Origin: Phycisphaerae bacterium | GTDB lineage: Bacteria > Planctomycetota > Phycisphaerae > Phycisphaerales > Phycisphaeraceae | Direction: 5' to 3' | DNA: 64,000 bases | Assembly (NCBI GenBank): GCA_030432595.1 | Contig: JAUIGU010000010.1 | Coordinates: forward strand, 1 to 64,000 | In this document: positions 1-9,694 of the stretch, piece by piece | Layout of the letters: every line of letters starts with the position of its first letter | How positions within the stretch are numbered: position 1 is the first letter of the stretch | Program-made: the position numbers and the translations under genes | The notes under the pieces: generated by a model | Told to the model about the DNA's origin: nothing | Databases searched by the model: none | The model's input: the letters and a program-made list of their open reading frames with translations, nothing else

Positions 1-9
1 GGGCCAAGG

Positions 10-307
10 GAGTCCGATCCGAACGCGACGGCTCGCCGGGGTTGATGCGAGGTGTGCATCAGCGTGGTGCTGCGTGAAGTGGGAGCCGCCGCCGCGTGGG
101 ACGAAGGTCCGGCCTTGGTGAAGGTGGTGATATAAAGCGGCCGAAGGTGTCGGCCGTTCGGGGCGCGTGGGTTTGCGAGCGCTCGACGGCGGCCACCGGC
201 CGCCGCTTTATAGCTGCCGGCTCTTTGACAAGTGAAGCAGGGGCGTTGTCGCTCCAACGTGGCGTCGAAAGAAGAGATGAAGCCCACGGATTGAATCCGT
301 TGGCTTC
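10..307 (+). repeat. Dispersed repeat, copy A (about 300 bp)
   Basis: This stretch is an inverted copy of 34771-35100. About 110 bases at its left (10-120) match copy B nearly base for base. The middle (about 125-212) differs, and 215-246 matches again exactly (CTCTTTGACAAGTGAAGCAG is inside it). The right end carries a GAAGCCCACGG palindrome (279-307) with one mismatch in the stem. The middle of this copy holds its own inverted repeat, TATAAAGCGG (131-140) against CCGCTTTATA (203-212). Differences between copies include a stop codon and an indel in the only shared frame, so I read it as non-coding. The left edge may lie near the window start. Confidence 0.85.
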
Positions 308-342
308 GGGGGAGATTGATGTAGTTCGCAGTATCCGCGTGC

Positions 343-1839
343 TCAGTGCGCGTACGCCGCATCATTCCACAGCAGTTCCTGCTTGAAGCTTCGCAGCTTT
401 GTGTCCTGATCGATGAGCAGGAACTCGATTCCGGCCATGTCGGCGAAGTCTTCAAGATGCTCGGGCGTCAAGTCCAGCGAGAAGCCGGTGTGGTGTGCGC
501 CGCCCGCATGGATCCACGCGGCCGCGGCGGTGGGCAGGTCGGGGTGCGGTTCCCACAGCGCCCGCGCGACCGGCAGCTTCGGCAAATCGTGCGGCGGGGT
601 CACGGACGTCACTGTATTGACCACGAAGCGGAAGCGGTTGCCCATGTCGACGACGGTGGCGTTGAGCGCGGGGCCGGCCTTGGCGTCGAAGACCAAGCGC
701 ACCGGGTCGGCCTTTCCGCCGATGCCCAGCGGGTGGACCTCGCATTTCACCTTGCCGTTCGCGATGGACGGGCAGATCTCGAGCATGTGCGAGCCGAGCA
801 CGCCGGGCGAGTTCGGGTCGAAGTGGTAGGTGTAGTCCTCCATGAAGGACGTGCCGCCCGACAGGCCGTGGGCCATGACCTTCATGGATCGCACGAGCGC
901 GGCGTGTTTCCAATCGCCTTCAGCGCCGAAGCCGTAGCCGTCCGCCATGAGCCGTTGCGACGCGATGCCGGGGAGCTGATCGAGGCCCGTCAGGTTCTCG
1001 AATGTGTCGGTGTACGCACCGAAGCCGCCGTCTTCGAGGAAGCGTCGGATGGCAAGTTCGATCTTTGCGGCGGTTTTGAGCGAGTCGTTCTTCGCGCCGC
1101 CGGTTTCGAGGCCGGACGCGAGCTCGTATTCGTCGGCATAGGTCTTGCAGAGCTGGTCGACCTCTTTGTCGGTGACGTCGTTCATGACCGCGACGAGGTC
1201 GCCGAGGCCATAGCCGTTGACGGAGTAACCAAACTTCAGCTCGGCCTCGACCTTGTCGCCCTCGGTGACGGCGACGAAGCGCATGTTGTCACCGAAGCGG
1301 GCCACTTTCAGGTTTTGACTGTCGTGCCAGGCGGCGGCGGCGCGTTGCCACGTGGCAAGTTGGCCGTGTACGCGGGCGTCTTCCCAGTGGCCGACAACGA
1401 CCTTGCGGCGTTTGCGCAGACGTGAGCAGATGAACCCAAACTCTCGGCCGCCGTGGGCGGACTGGTTGAGGTTCATGAAGTCCATGTCGATCGACGACCA
1501 CGGGATATCGCGGTTGAACTGGGTGTGCAGGTGGCACATCGGCGCCTTCAGGGCGCTGAGCGCGCGGACCCACATCTTCGCGGGGCTGAAGGTGTGCATC
1601 CACGTGACGACGCCGATGCAGTTGGAGGTCGTGTCGGCCTCGGCGAGAAGCTTAATGACTTCTTCCGTCGTCTTAAGCACGGGCTTGAAGACGACCTTGA
1701 CGGGCAGGTTTCCGGAGGCGTTGAGGCCGTCGACGATTTGTTGCGAGTCGGCATCGACCTGCTTGAGGGTTTCGGGGCCGTAGAGGTGCTGGCTGCCGGT
1801 GACGAACCAGACTTCGAGCGGCGAAAAGTCAATCGACAT
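343..1839 (-). CDS. araA: L-arabinose isomerase
   Basis: Cytoplasmic isomerase converting L-arabinose to L-ribulose, the first step of arabinose breakdown. The 498 residues match the family's usual length of about 500 and are collinear with it. The N-terminus reads [13 protein letters not shown], typical of AraA, followed by the conserved [11 protein letters not shown] and [10 protein letters not shown] blocks. The metal/active-site region contains [10 protein letters not shown] and [10 protein letters not shown]. It is the last gene of a minus-strand run araB-araD-araA, 31 bases after araD, so it is probably co-transcribed. No AraC- or GntR-type regulator lies next to the operon. The identification is firm. 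Confidence 0.97.
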   Translation of the reverse strand: MSIDFSPLEVWFVTGSQHLYGPETLKQVDADSQQIVDGLNASGNLPVKVVFKPVLKTTEEVIKLLAEADTTSNCIGVVTWMHTFSPAKMWVRALSALKAPMCHLHTQFNRDIPWSSIDMDFMNLNQSAHGGREFGFICSRLRKRRKVVVGHWEDARVHGQLATWQRAAAAWHDSQNLKVARFGDNMRFVAVTEGDKVEAELKFGYSVNGYGLGDLVAVMNDVTDKEVDQLCKTYADEYELASGLETGGAKNDSLKTAAKIELAIRRFLEDGGFGAYTDTFENLTGLDQLPGIASQRLMADGYGFGAEGDWKHAALVRSMKVMAHGLSGGTSFMEDYTYHFDPNSPGVLGSHMLEICPSIANGKVKCEVHPLGIGGKADPVRLVFDAKAGPALNATVVDMGNRFRFVVNTVTSVTPPHDLPKLPVARALWEPHPDLPTAAAAWIHAGGAHHTGFSLDLTPEHLEDFADMAGIEFLLIDQDTKLRSFKQELLWNDAAYAH

Positions 1840-1870
1840 GTTGCGTGGGTCCTGGGGTGAGTGCCTGGGC

Positions 1871-2566
1871 TTACTTCTTCGCTTGGCCGTAGTAGGCGTC
1901 GGGGCCGTGCTTGCGTTGGTAGTGCTTGTTGAGCACGTAGTCTTCGAGGCGCGGCGCGTCGGGTTTGATCGTGAAGGTGCCGAGAGCCATCTGCGCGACG
2001 GCCTCGAGGGCGACAGCGTTCTTGACCGACTCCTTCGCGCTCTTGCCCCAACAGAACGGGGCGTGGCCGGCCACCAGCACCGCGGGCATTTCCAAGGGGT
2101 TGAGGTCGGCGAAGCGGTCGATGATCACGGTGCCGGTGTCGTGCTCGTAGGCGCGGTCGACCTCGTCGGGAGTCAGCGGTCGCGTCACGGGAACCGGACC
2201 CGCGAAGTGGTCGGCGTGGGTGGTGCCGAGGCAGGGGATCTCGACGCGGGCCTGGGCGTACATCGTGGCGTGGAAGCTGTGGGTGTGGGTGACGCCGCCG
2301 ATGTCTTTGAAGTGCTGGTAGAGCAGGACGTGGGTCGGCGTGTCGGACGACGGGCGGAGGTCGCCTTCGACGACCTTGCAGTCGAGGTCGACGAGCACGA
2401 TGTGCTCGGGCTTGAGTTCGTCGTAGTCGACGCCGCTGGGCTTGATGGCGACGAGGTTCTTGTCGCGGTCGATGCCCGAGACGTTGCCCCAGGTGAGGGT
2501 GACGAGCCCGTGCTCGACGAGGGCTTTGTTGGCGTCGCAGACCTGTTGCTTGAGTTTCTTAAGCAC
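1871..2566 (-). CDS. araD: L-ribulose-5-phosphate 4-epimerase
   Basis: Class II aldolase-fold, zinc-dependent epimerase turning L-ribulose 5-phosphate into D-xylulose 5-phosphate, which enters the pentose phosphate pathway. The 231 residues match the family length. Visible motifs are [10 protein letters not shown] near residue 25, [12 protein letters not shown], and the zinc-binding [13 protein letters not shown] with its paired histidines, then TTHADHF. The start is a GTG whose first codons overlap the last 8 bases of araB, so translation is probably coupled. Sequence just upstream (AAGGGCGG) is a plausible ribosome binding site. It is the middle gene of araB-araD-araA. Confidence 0.96.
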   Translation of the reverse strand: MLKKLKQQVCDANKALVEHGLVTLTWGNVSGIDRDKNLVAIKPSGVDYDELKPEHIVLVDLDCKVVEGDLRPSSDTPTHVLLYQHFKDIGGVTHTHSFHATMYAQARVEIPCLGTTHADHFAGPVPVTRPLTPDEVDRAYEHDTGTVIIDRFADLNPLEMPAVLVAGHAPFCWGKSAKESVKNAVALEAVAQMALGTFTIKPDAPRLEDYVLNKHYQRKHGPDAYYGQAKK

Positions 2567-4343
2567 GCGTGCCGCCCTTCTTTTTGGACGACTTTTTGGC
2601 GGTTTTCTTTGCCGTCTTTTTCGGCTTTGTCGCGCTGCCGGCCTTGCGGGCGTGGTCGCGGATCAGGATCAGCTTCTTCATCACGTCGCCGAAGGTGTCG
2701 GCGTGGTTAGGCGTGCCGAACGCGTCGTGCAGGCGTTTGTAGAGCTGGTAGAGCTCTTCGTAGACCGCGGCGTTCTTCTTGATGGGCTTGTAGACGGTCG
2801 GCTTGACGCCGGTCATCTTCTTGCTGGCGGCCTCGGCCGTCTTGTACGCCCCGCCGACCACGGCCCCGAAGATCGCCGAGCCGAGCGCACAGGTCTGGGC
2901 GGAGCGGCTGACCTTCATCGGACGGTTACAGACGTCGGCGTAGATCTGCATGGTCATCGGGCTCTTCTCGGCGATGCCGCCGCAGTTGACGACCTCCTTG
3001 ATCTGGACGCCGTACTCCTCGAACCGGTCGATGATGGCGCGGGCACCGAACGCGGTGGCTTCGATGAGCGTGCGGTAGATTTCGGGCGCGGTAGTGTGCA
3101 GGGTCTGCCCGACGAGCAGGCCGGAGAGCAGCGGGTCGACGAGGATCGTGCGGTTGCCGTTGTTCCAGTCCAGCGCGAGCAGGCCCGAAGCGCCGGGCGC
3201 GAGTTTTTCGGCGTCTTTGGTGAGCGCGACATGGGCGTCGCCGGCGGCGCCGTATTTCGCGGGAGTGAGGTGGTTGACGAACCAGTTGAAGATGTCGCCG
3301 ACGGCGGACTGGCCGGCTTCGAGGCCGTACATGCCGGGGATGACCGACCCGGGCACGATGCCGCAGAGGCCGGGGATGTCGGCGAGTTCGGCGTCGCCGG
3401 GCCAGACGGTGATGTCGCAGGTGCTGGTGCCCATGATCTTCACGAGCGTGCCGGGCTTCACGCCCGACCCGACCGCGCCGGTGTGGGCGTCGAAGGCGCC
3501 GGCGGCGACGGGGATGCCGGCGGGCAGGCCAACCTTTTTCGCAACCTCGGCCGTAAGGTCACCAACCTTTTGATCGCTCGGGAAGGCCTGCGTCGTGTAG
3601 CGGTCGCGCAGGTCCGCGAGCGCCGGGTCGAGCGACTTAAGAAAGCTCTTGCTCGGCAGCCCGCCCCAGTCGTCGTGGTACATCGCCTTGTGGCCGGCGG
3701 CGCAGATGCCGCGGGTCATGGTTTCGGGTTTCGTGTTGCCGGTGACGTAGCCGGGCACGAAGTCGGCGAGTTCGACCCACGCGTACGCGGCTTTGAACAC
3801 GGCCGGCGCGGTGCGTTTGCAGTGGAGGATCTTCGACCACCACCACTCGCTGGAGTAGACGCCACCGCACTTGTCGAGGTATTTGTCCTTGTGCTTGCCG
3901 GCCTTGGCGGTGATCTCGGCGGCCTCGGCGTGGGACGTGTGGTCCTTCCACAGCCAGGCCTGCGCGGCGAGGTTCCCCCGGAATTTCTTTTGCATGGCCA
4001 GCGGCGTGCCGTCCTTGTCGACGGGCAGCGGGGTGGAACCGGTGGTGTCGACGCCCAGGCCGATGACGCGCTCGGGTTTGAAGCCGCGCTTCTTCTTTGC
4101 CTTCTTCACCGCTTCGCGGACGGAGGTGATGAAGCCGTCGACGTAGTCGCCGGGGTGCTGGCGGGCGACGAGCGGGTCGTTCTTGTCCAGCAGGATGCCG
4201 GCCTCGCCGCTGGGGTAGTTGAAGACGTGGTCGGCGAGTTCGTTGCCGTTCGCGACATCGACGATCAGGGCACGGACGGAGTTGGTGCCGTAGTCCACGC
4301 CGATGGCGTAACGCGGCTCGGACGGAGCTTTCTTGGCAGGCAT
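2559..4343 (-). CDS. araB: Ribulokinase
   Basis: FGGY-family sugar kinase that phosphorylates L-ribulose using ATP. The N-terminal nucleotide-binding signature YAIGVDYGTNSVRALIVD is clear, and so are LGVDTTGSTPLPVD, GAFDAHTGAVGSG, MGTSTCDI and the C-terminal NCGGIAEKSPMTMQIYADV. I chose the ATG at 4343 (MPAKKAPSEPRYAIG), giving 594 residues. A longer frame runs 20 codons upstream, but those residues do not look like the family. The last 20 or so residues are a lysine/alanine/serine-rich tail not expected in the enzyme. The end overlaps araD by 8 bases. It sits 149 bases downstream of the GH43 gene. Confidence 0.96.
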   Translation of the reverse strand: MPAKKAPSEPRYAIGVDYGTNSVRALIVDVANGNELADHVFNYPSGEAGILLDKNDPLVARQHPGDYVDGFITSVREAVKKAKKKRGFKPERVIGLGVDTTGSTPLPVDKDGTPLAMQKKFRGNLAAQAWLWKDHTSHAEAAEITAKAGKHKDKYLDKCGGVYSSEWWWSKILHCKRTAPAVFKAAYAWVELADFVPGYVTGNTKPETMTRGICAAGHKAMYHDDWGGLPSKSFLKSLDPALADLRDRYTTQAFPSDQKVGDLTAEVAKKVGLPAGIPVAAGAFDAHTGAVGSGVKPGTLVKIMGTSTCDITVWPGDAELADIPGLCGIVPGSVIPGMYGLEAGQSAVGDIFNWFVNHLTPAKYGAAGDAHVALTKDAEKLAPGASGLLALDWNNGNRTILVDPLLSGLLVGQTLHTTAPEIYRTLIEATAFGARAIIDRFEEYGVQIKEVVNCGGIAEKSPMTMQIYADVCNRPMKVSRSAQTCALGSAIFGAVVGGAYKTAEAASKKMTGVKPTVYKPIKKNAAVYEELYQLYKRLHDAFGTPNHADTFGDVMKKLILIRDHARKAGSATKPKKTAKKTAKKSSKKKGGTRA

Positions 4344-4492
4344 GAGGCAGCCTCGGGGGCAGAAGGCGGAAGGGCTCGGAGCCCTATCAAGATAATGAAT
4401 CACCGCTGGTCCGTGGACTGGTGGCGACCTTTGAAAAGGCTTGCCCGCAATGCCAACGCGATTTCACGAAAAGCACGGGACGGGTCGGCGGA

Positions 4493-6154
4493 TCAAGGGG
4501 CCGCTTCATCACCCGGGCCGATACGGAAGAAGTCGAAGTCGACGTGGCCGCCGGGCGTTTCGGTTGCGAAGTTGAACAGTGCGAAGCGGTAACCCATGAA
4601 GTGCGGCAGGGTGTAACGCATCTCGACCGCCTCGCCAATGGGCCGCCACACCTGCCCGTCGAGGCTGAAGAAGAACGTCGCCCGTTCGGGTTGCCTGGTG
4701 TGGAAGCCGGTGAAGTCGCACTCGACCTTGAGGTAGACCACATCCTGATCGAGCCAGACCGATTCGACCTCGCGCGGCTCGTTCGTCGCGGCGCCGACCA
4801 TCACGACCGACTTCCGGCCCGCGTCGGCCTTGACCCCGACGTAGCCGTAGTGGCGTTGAAACGCCGCGAGGCCAGCGACGTCGCCGTCATTCATGCCCGA
4901 AACGTCGATCGAGGTGGTTGCGAAACTCGTCGGGCCGAACGTGCGCTGGGTCAGACTGTTGCGGGCCTCGGGCAGCGTCCCATCGACCCGGCCGGTGGTC
5001 AGCCGCAGGAATCCCGGGCGGTCGGTGAGCGACCAGAAACGGTTGTCCGGATTGTGGTTCCACTGCCAGACGAGGGGGAAGGCTTCGCGGACGTAGTCGT
5101 GCTCGCCGCGCGGGGCGCTCAACTTCTCCAGGAGTTCATCCGGCCGGTCGAAGTCGTCGGACGCGATGAGGTTCCCCATGCCGCCGCGGCCCTGCGGGAG
5201 GTCGAGCGTGTCTGGCGCAACGCCTTCTTCGCCTTCTTTACCGAGCACGGGCCAGCCGTCTTCCCAGCGCATCGGGACCATAAACGGTGCCCGCCCCACC
5301 GCGCCGTGGTCACGGAACAGGTACGCGTACCAGTCGCCATCCGGCGTGTCGATCAGGCTGCCCTGCGCGACGCCCTTGTCCTGCAGCACCACGCGTCCTT
5401 CGTACGGGCCGGTGAGTTGGTCGGCACGGTGGATGATCTGCGTCCGCATCCCGCCGCGCGGCCAGGTGATGTTGCTGAGGTAGTACCGCCCTTCGTGCTT
5501 GATCATCTGCGACCCCTCGGCCCCGAGCTGGCGACGCTCGGCCGCCACCGCGCCGGCGTCGCGGATCACGACTTCATCCACGCCACCGGGCTTGAGCCCC
5601 GAGAGATCGGGCATGAGTTCGCGCAGGCGCAGGTTGTCGACGCCGTTGAGCATGTAGACCCGGCCGTCGTCGTCGAACCAAAGCGTGTGGTCGTGCAGCA
5701 CGGGCTCGAAGGTCGTGTGCTTCCACGGCCCGTGCTCGATGTCGTCGGTGGTGAAGACGTGGGTCTTGCCGGTGGTGTTGGCGAAAGTCGTGACGTAGAA
5801 CGTGCCGTCGTGATAACGGATGCTGCTAGCCCACGAGCCGGCGCCGTAGGCGCTGCGGCCGTTCTCCAGATTCAGCGCATCGTTGTCGTCTTCGAGCGTG
5901 TCGTAGCAGTAGCCGATCAGGTCCCAGTTCACCAGGTCCGTCGATTTCATGATCGGCAGGCCCGGCGCCATGTGCATCGTCGTGCTGCTCATGTAGTACG
6001 TGTCGCCGACGCGGATCATGGCGATGTCGGGGACGTCGGCGTGGATCACCGGGTTGGTAGCGGGCTCGTCAGACATGGCGGATGGGTGAAGCGTCATCAA
6101 GAATGCCCCGGCAAGGGACCGCAAAAAAAGTCGTGAAACAGAGCGTGATTTCAT
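4493..6154 (-). CDS. Glycoside hydrolase family 43, probable secreted arabinofuranosidase/xylosidase
   Basis: Five-bladed-propeller glycosidase with a C-terminal jelly-roll domain, of the beta-xylosidase/alpha-L-arabinofuranosidase type. The start at 6154 gives 553 residues beginning MKSRSVSRLFLRSLAGAF, a signal-peptide-like stretch, with AAGG just upstream. Near residue 36 PVIHADVPDIAMIRVGDTYY matches the GH43 opening, and Asp43 is the expected general base. AEGSQMIKHEGRYYLSNI carries the expected general acid Glu. About 200 C-terminal residues (SFATTSIDVSGMNDGDVAGL to HVDFDFFRIG) resemble the GH43 C-terminal beta-sandwich. Its place just before araB suggests that it frees arabinose from arabinan or arabinoxylan. 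Xylosidase activity is the main alternative. Confidence 0.88.
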   Translation of the reverse strand: MKSRSVSRLFLRSLAGAFLMTLHPSAMSDEPATNPVIHADVPDIAMIRVGDTYYMSSTTMHMAPGLPIMKSTDLVNWDLIGYCYDTLEDDNDALNLENGRSAYGAGSWASSIRYHDGTFYVTTFANTTGKTHVFTTDDIEHGPWKHTTFEPVLHDHTLWFDDDGRVYMLNGVDNLRLRELMPDLSGLKPGGVDEVVIRDAGAVAAERRQLGAEGSQMIKHEGRYYLSNITWPRGGMRTQIIHRADQLTGPYEGRVVLQDKGVAQGSLIDTPDGDWYAYLFRDHGAVGRAPFMVPMRWEDGWPVLGKEGEEGVAPDTLDLPQGRGGMGNLIASDDFDRPDELLEKLSAPRGEHDYVREAFPLVWQWNHNPDNRFWSLTDRPGFLRLTTGRVDGTLPEARNSLTQRTFGPTSFATTSIDVSGMNDGDVAGLAAFQRHYGYVGVKADAGRKSVVMVGAATNEPREVESVWLDQDVVYLKVECDFTGFHTRQPERATFFFSLDGQVWRPIGEAVEMRYTLPHFMGYRFALFNFATETPGGHVDFDFFRIGPGDEAAP

Positions 6155-6260
6155 GCCTTGACGATATCGCAACCGGGCCGATCGACCCGACGCATACCGC
6201 CACGGTCTTTCCGCCAGATGCACGGCCGTTGTGCGGGCCCGCGTTCGCGTTTGGATCGGG

Positions 6261-8312
6261 TCAGCGCTCTCGCGATGCACGCCCATTCACAACGGACACG
6301 TGGTCGAACGTGGCATTGACCGTGTTTTCGCTGCCCGACGAGACCGCGATGCCGGCGTAGACCGCGGCAGGCATGTCGATGTCAGTGGACGCGACTTCGT
6401 GCCAGGTTTCGCCGTCGTCGGACTGGTAGCCGGTGAAGGTGTCGCCGACGCGGGTGATTCGGAACCAGGTGGGCAGGTGGGCGGAGTAGGCGTTGCCGCG
6501 GGTGAGGTGCATGTTTTCGCCGGGGGCGGGCCGGCCACCGAAGCTGGCGACGCGGTAGCCGAGGTCTCCGAGCAGTAGCGCCGCGGCGGGCGCATCGGGA
6601 TGGAGTGAAGAACGCAGCGTGATGCCGATGCGGGACCACCGGCCGTGGCCGCGCAGGTTCTTTTCGATGAGCCGGGCGGTGAGGACCGTGTCGCCGCGGG
6701 TGCGGCAATAGGTGAAGGTCATGCCGTCGGCAGTCCCGCCCACCGAAGCGCCAGCGGAATGGACGACAAAAGTGCTCTCGCCGACCGCGGCGTGCGCGGC
6801 CTTGCCGGGCGCGGCGACACGGCCGACGTCACGCACCGCCCAGCCCCGGGGCAACGAAGGCCCGGCCGCGACCGGCGTCGCGCTGACCTCGATCGACACT
6901 TCGCTCGTGCCGGCCTGATTCTCGGCGGCGACGCGGTAGCGATAGGTCGTGCCGGCCTCAACACCATGGTCGGTGAACTCGGGGATCACGCCGCGGTACT
7001 GCCTGATTTGCTCGAAGTCCCCGCCGGGTTCAGGCGCGCGGAACACCGTGAAGCCGTTCGCGTGTTCGGGCGGCGTCCATTCGAGGACCACGCGGCCCAC
7101 GCCCGGCGTCGCCGTTAAGTCCTGCGGCGCATCGGGGGTCGGCAGCGGCGGGAAGTCCGAGGGCTCGAGCGTGTAGATCAGCGTGCCGTAGCCGAAGTGG
7201 TCATCGTGGGTGAACGCTTCGGGCCGATTAAGTTTGGCGATGGCGGTGACGTTCGGCGCATCAAGGCCTTGCCGGACGACGTAATGGTTGTAGAGCTGCT
7301 CCCAGATCGGCCGTTGCAGTCGGCCGCGCTGCGACCGCGAGACCCAGTAGTGGTTCACGTCGTCGCAGTTGTCGTAGAACGTGAACGGCACGGGCTTACC
7401 CAGCTGGTATCGCGCGACGTACTCGGCGCCGGCGAGCAGGCGGTGGTTGTCGTAGGCGTACAGGTCGAGCCCCTGGTTCCAGGCGATCTGGCAGAAGCTC
7501 GCGAGCAGGCCGACGCCCAGCGCGCCGTGCTCAAAGTCGCGGCCGGCCTCCTGCCACTGCCCCAGGCCGTCGGGGTGGATGAACGGGACGGCGTTGCCGA
7601 TGCTGCCGTTGCCCTCGCCGTGCTTGAAGTATTCGACGGCCTCATCGAACAGTTCGCGGTCGTCACACAGCACGCCGATCGCCGCGATGGCGGCGATGTT
7701 GCACGCGTCCCAGTTCGCCCAGTAGTGCGAGATGCATGCCCCGTTGTGCCGGGTGAGGAAGTCGTGACAAACGGGATACAGGTGGTCGCGCATCATCCGC
7801 TTGAAACGCGTGAAGTCTTCCTCCGCCCAGCGCGTGCCGACGTGGAGGCGCAGGATTTCGCCGACGACCGCGAACTGGTAGGTGTAGATGCCGTTGAGCC
7901 CGGGCTGGTCCGAGCCGTGCGGCTTCTGATCGACGGCGGCGGACCATTGGTTGCAGATGTCGATGGCGTGGTCGGTGTAGCGGTGGTCGCCCGAGACGTA
8001 ACCACGGATCGCGAGCAGGTAGACGGCGACGGCGTCGGCGGCGGCGCGTTGCCGGCTGGCGCCCATGTTGGCACGCGGCGCGGGGCGATAATCGAGTTGG
8101 GCTTTACGGTCTTTGGTTAAAGCGTCCCAACTCTCGATCCAAGGCGAGTCGCCGGCCGCGACGCGGTCGCGCATGCGGTCGAGGTCTTCCTGCGTGTGCA
8201 GGCCGCCGGGGTGGACGAAGGGCTGGGCGCGGGCGTGCTCGCCAAACAACACCGAGCCCACGGTGAACCACACAACACAACAAGCGCCAACACGCAGAGC
8301 GAACGAAATCAT
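6261..8312 (-). CDS. Secreted alginate-lyase-fold (PL38-like) polysaccharide lyase with fibronectin III domain
   Basis: A 683-residue protein with a signal peptide ending near AHARAQP (residue 29). Residues about 40-390 form an alpha/alpha-barrel of the alginate-lyase superfamily. Conserved pieces include RAAADAVAVYLLAIRGY, NGIYTYQFAVVGEILR, HYWANWDACNIAAIAAIGVL and QEAGRDFEHGALGVGLLASF, whose Asn, His and Tyr residues suit a lyase active site. Residues about 400-485 are a fibronectin type III domain (APQDLTATPGVGRVVLEWTP). The remaining 190 resemble a concanavalin-like carbohydrate module. It is probably the first gene of the operon leading into GH43 and araBDA. The substrate cannot be read from the sequence; glucuronan, alginate or another uronate polymer are possible. 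Confidence 0.8.
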   Translation of the reverse strand: MISFALRVGACCVVWFTVGSVLFGEHARAQPFVHPGGLHTQEDLDRMRDRVAAGDSPWIESWDALTKDRKAQLDYRPAPRANMGASRQRAAADAVAVYLLAIRGYVSGDHRYTDHAIDICNQWSAAVDQKPHGSDQPGLNGIYTYQFAVVGEILRLHVGTRWAEEDFTRFKRMMRDHLYPVCHDFLTRHNGACISHYWANWDACNIAAIAAIGVLCDDRELFDEAVEYFKHGEGNGSIGNAVPFIHPDGLGQWQEAGRDFEHGALGVGLLASFCQIAWNQGLDLYAYDNHRLLAGAEYVARYQLGKPVPFTFYDNCDDVNHYWVSRSQRGRLQRPIWEQLYNHYVVRQGLDAPNVTAIAKLNRPEAFTHDDHFGYGTLIYTLEPSDFPPLPTPDAPQDLTATPGVGRVVLEWTPPEHANGFTVFRAPEPGGDFEQIRQYRGVIPEFTDHGVEAGTTYRYRVAAENQAGTSEVSIEVSATPVAAGPSLPRGWAVRDVGRVAAPGKAAHAAVGESTFVVHSAGASVGGTADGMTFTYCRTRGDTVLTARLIEKNLRGHGRWSRIGITLRSSLHPDAPAAALLLGDLGYRVASFGGRPAPGENMHLTRGNAYSAHLPTWFRITRVGDTFTGYQSDDGETWHEVASTDIDMPAAVYAGIAVSSGSENTVNATFDHVSVVNGRASRER

Positions 8313-8385
8313 GTGGGGATTTTAAACAGGTCGCGCGCGATTCACGCGCGGGATTCGCCGTGCCGTTTTGCCGCGGCACATCGCG

Positions 8386-9552
8386 TCACTCGTTCACGGT
8401 GACCTCGGCGCTGGCCGCGGTCTTGTACGCCGAGAACGCCATCAGCGGCACCCAGATCAGGTCGAACAGCGACAACGCGCCGATGAAGCTGATCACCCAG
8501 ATCAGGCCGCCGACCACGGCGTCGGCCACCTCCTCGGCGGCCTCCAAGTCCGGCTCGCCGTTGGCGGCGACGTAGTCCGCGACCAGGGTGTCGATCTGTT
8601 CGTACTGCTCGGCGTTGAGTTCGTCGCTGAACCAACGCTCGTGCAAGGCTTCGTCCATCGTGCCTTCTTCTGCCAAGGCCCCGAGGATTACGCCCTCGCG
8701 CATCATCGCGTTCGGCGGTGGCTCGCCGTTCTGCTGCACCCATGTGTTGATGAGCGTGTCGATCTGTTCTTCTTGCCCGGACTCGAACTCCTCCCACTCC
8801 CACGCCTCGTACAGCGCGTCGTTCATGCCTCCCTCGGCCCGGACGCGCTGCACGATGTAGTTGTCGCGTTCCCACGTGCCGTCCATGTAGCCGCCGACTT
8901 CTTCGGAGAACATCGGATGAATCACCCACACCGCGATCAGCGCCTTGGCGGTGAGCCAGCCCAGGAACGAGACGAACACGGCCCCCAGTCCGACCAGCAC
9001 GCCGCCGCGCCGTGCGATCAGCGCCACGCCGACGCCCACGCCCAGACCCAGGCCCCACGCGAGGTAGCCGAGTTCGTAGCCGGTGACCTTGGCCACCAGC
9101 GCCCAGATCACCCCGCACCCTAGCGCGATCCCCAGGCCGCCCAGGATCGCGAACCCGGTGCGGCCCGCGACGGCCGCGGACTTCTTGGCCCGCACCCGGT
9201 TCTGCGCGCTCAGGCCGCCGAACCCGGCGCCGCACTCAACGCAGATCTTCGCCGACGGGTTCGCAGCGGCGCCGCACTTGGGGCAGCTCTTGCCCGCCGC
9301 GGATGGACCGGTGTCCGCGTCCGCGCCGCCGACGCCCGGCGCCTCGACCGACCGCAGCGCCTCGTCCGGGCCGCCGGCCAGCGCCGCGAGCGCATCAATG
9401 GCGTCGCCCGACCCGGCCGGCGCAGTTTCCGCGGGTTCGGGCTGCGGGATGCGCACCGGCTCGCCGCAGCCCGGGCACTTCACGCGCTTGCCGGCGAACT
9501 CGTCCTTGACGCCGATCTTCTTCTCGCAACTCTGGCACCGGAACTTGATCAT
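8386..9552 (-). CDS. Zinc-ribbon multi-pass membrane protein of unknown function
   Basis: 388 residues. The first 35 form an MJ0042-type zinc finger (FRCQSCEKKIGVKDEF, then KCPGCGEP). A second zinc ribbon (SCPKCGAAANPSAKICVECG) follows near residue 90. Four or so hydrophobic segments come next between roughly residues 130 and 215, and a last pair lies near 350-385. The soluble stretch between them contains two similar segments: EEQIDTLINTWVQQNGEP, and EQIDTLVADYVAANGEPD. A TTG two codons upstream could be a start, but GAGG sits 8 bases before the ATG at 9552, which settles the choice. Such architectures are frequent in Planctomycetota. I cannot assign a function. Confidence 0.75.
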   Translation of the reverse strand: MIKFRCQSCEKKIGVKDEFAGKRVKCPGCGEPVRIPQPEPAETAPAGSGDAIDALAALAGGPDEALRSVEAPGVGGADADTGPSAAGKSCPKCGAAANPSAKICVECGAGFGGLSAQNRVRAKKSAAVAGRTGFAILGGLGIALGCGVIWALVAKVTGYELGYLAWGLGLGVGVGVALIARRGGVLVGLGAVFVSFLGWLTAKALIAVWVIHPMFSEEVGGYMDGTWERDNYIVQRVRAEGGMNDALYEAWEWEEFESGQEEQIDTLINTWVQQNGEPPPNAMMREGVILGALAEEGTMDEALHERWFSDELNAEQYEQIDTLVADYVAANGEPDLEAAEEVADAVVGGLIWVISFIGALSLFDLIWVPLMAFSAYKTAASAEVTVNE

Positions 9553-9694
9553 CCCCAAAACCTCGAAGTGACACGGAATCGGCCGGCAGGCGTAACGGAT
9601 CGCAGACCCGCGACACCCTCGGCCAGCGCGACGCGAAAGTCAAGAGAAATGTGCCCGGGGGCTTGGAGGAGGCTCCGGCAACGCCCGGCCGGAT

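Noticed and set aside
96-386. Open frame within repeat copy A
   Set aside because: The shared frame is broken by a stop and an indel between copies A and B, so the element is treated as non-coding.
2442-4592. 716-codon plus-strand frame across araB
   Set aside because: Shadow of araB and its neighbours on the other strand; no motif and biased composition.
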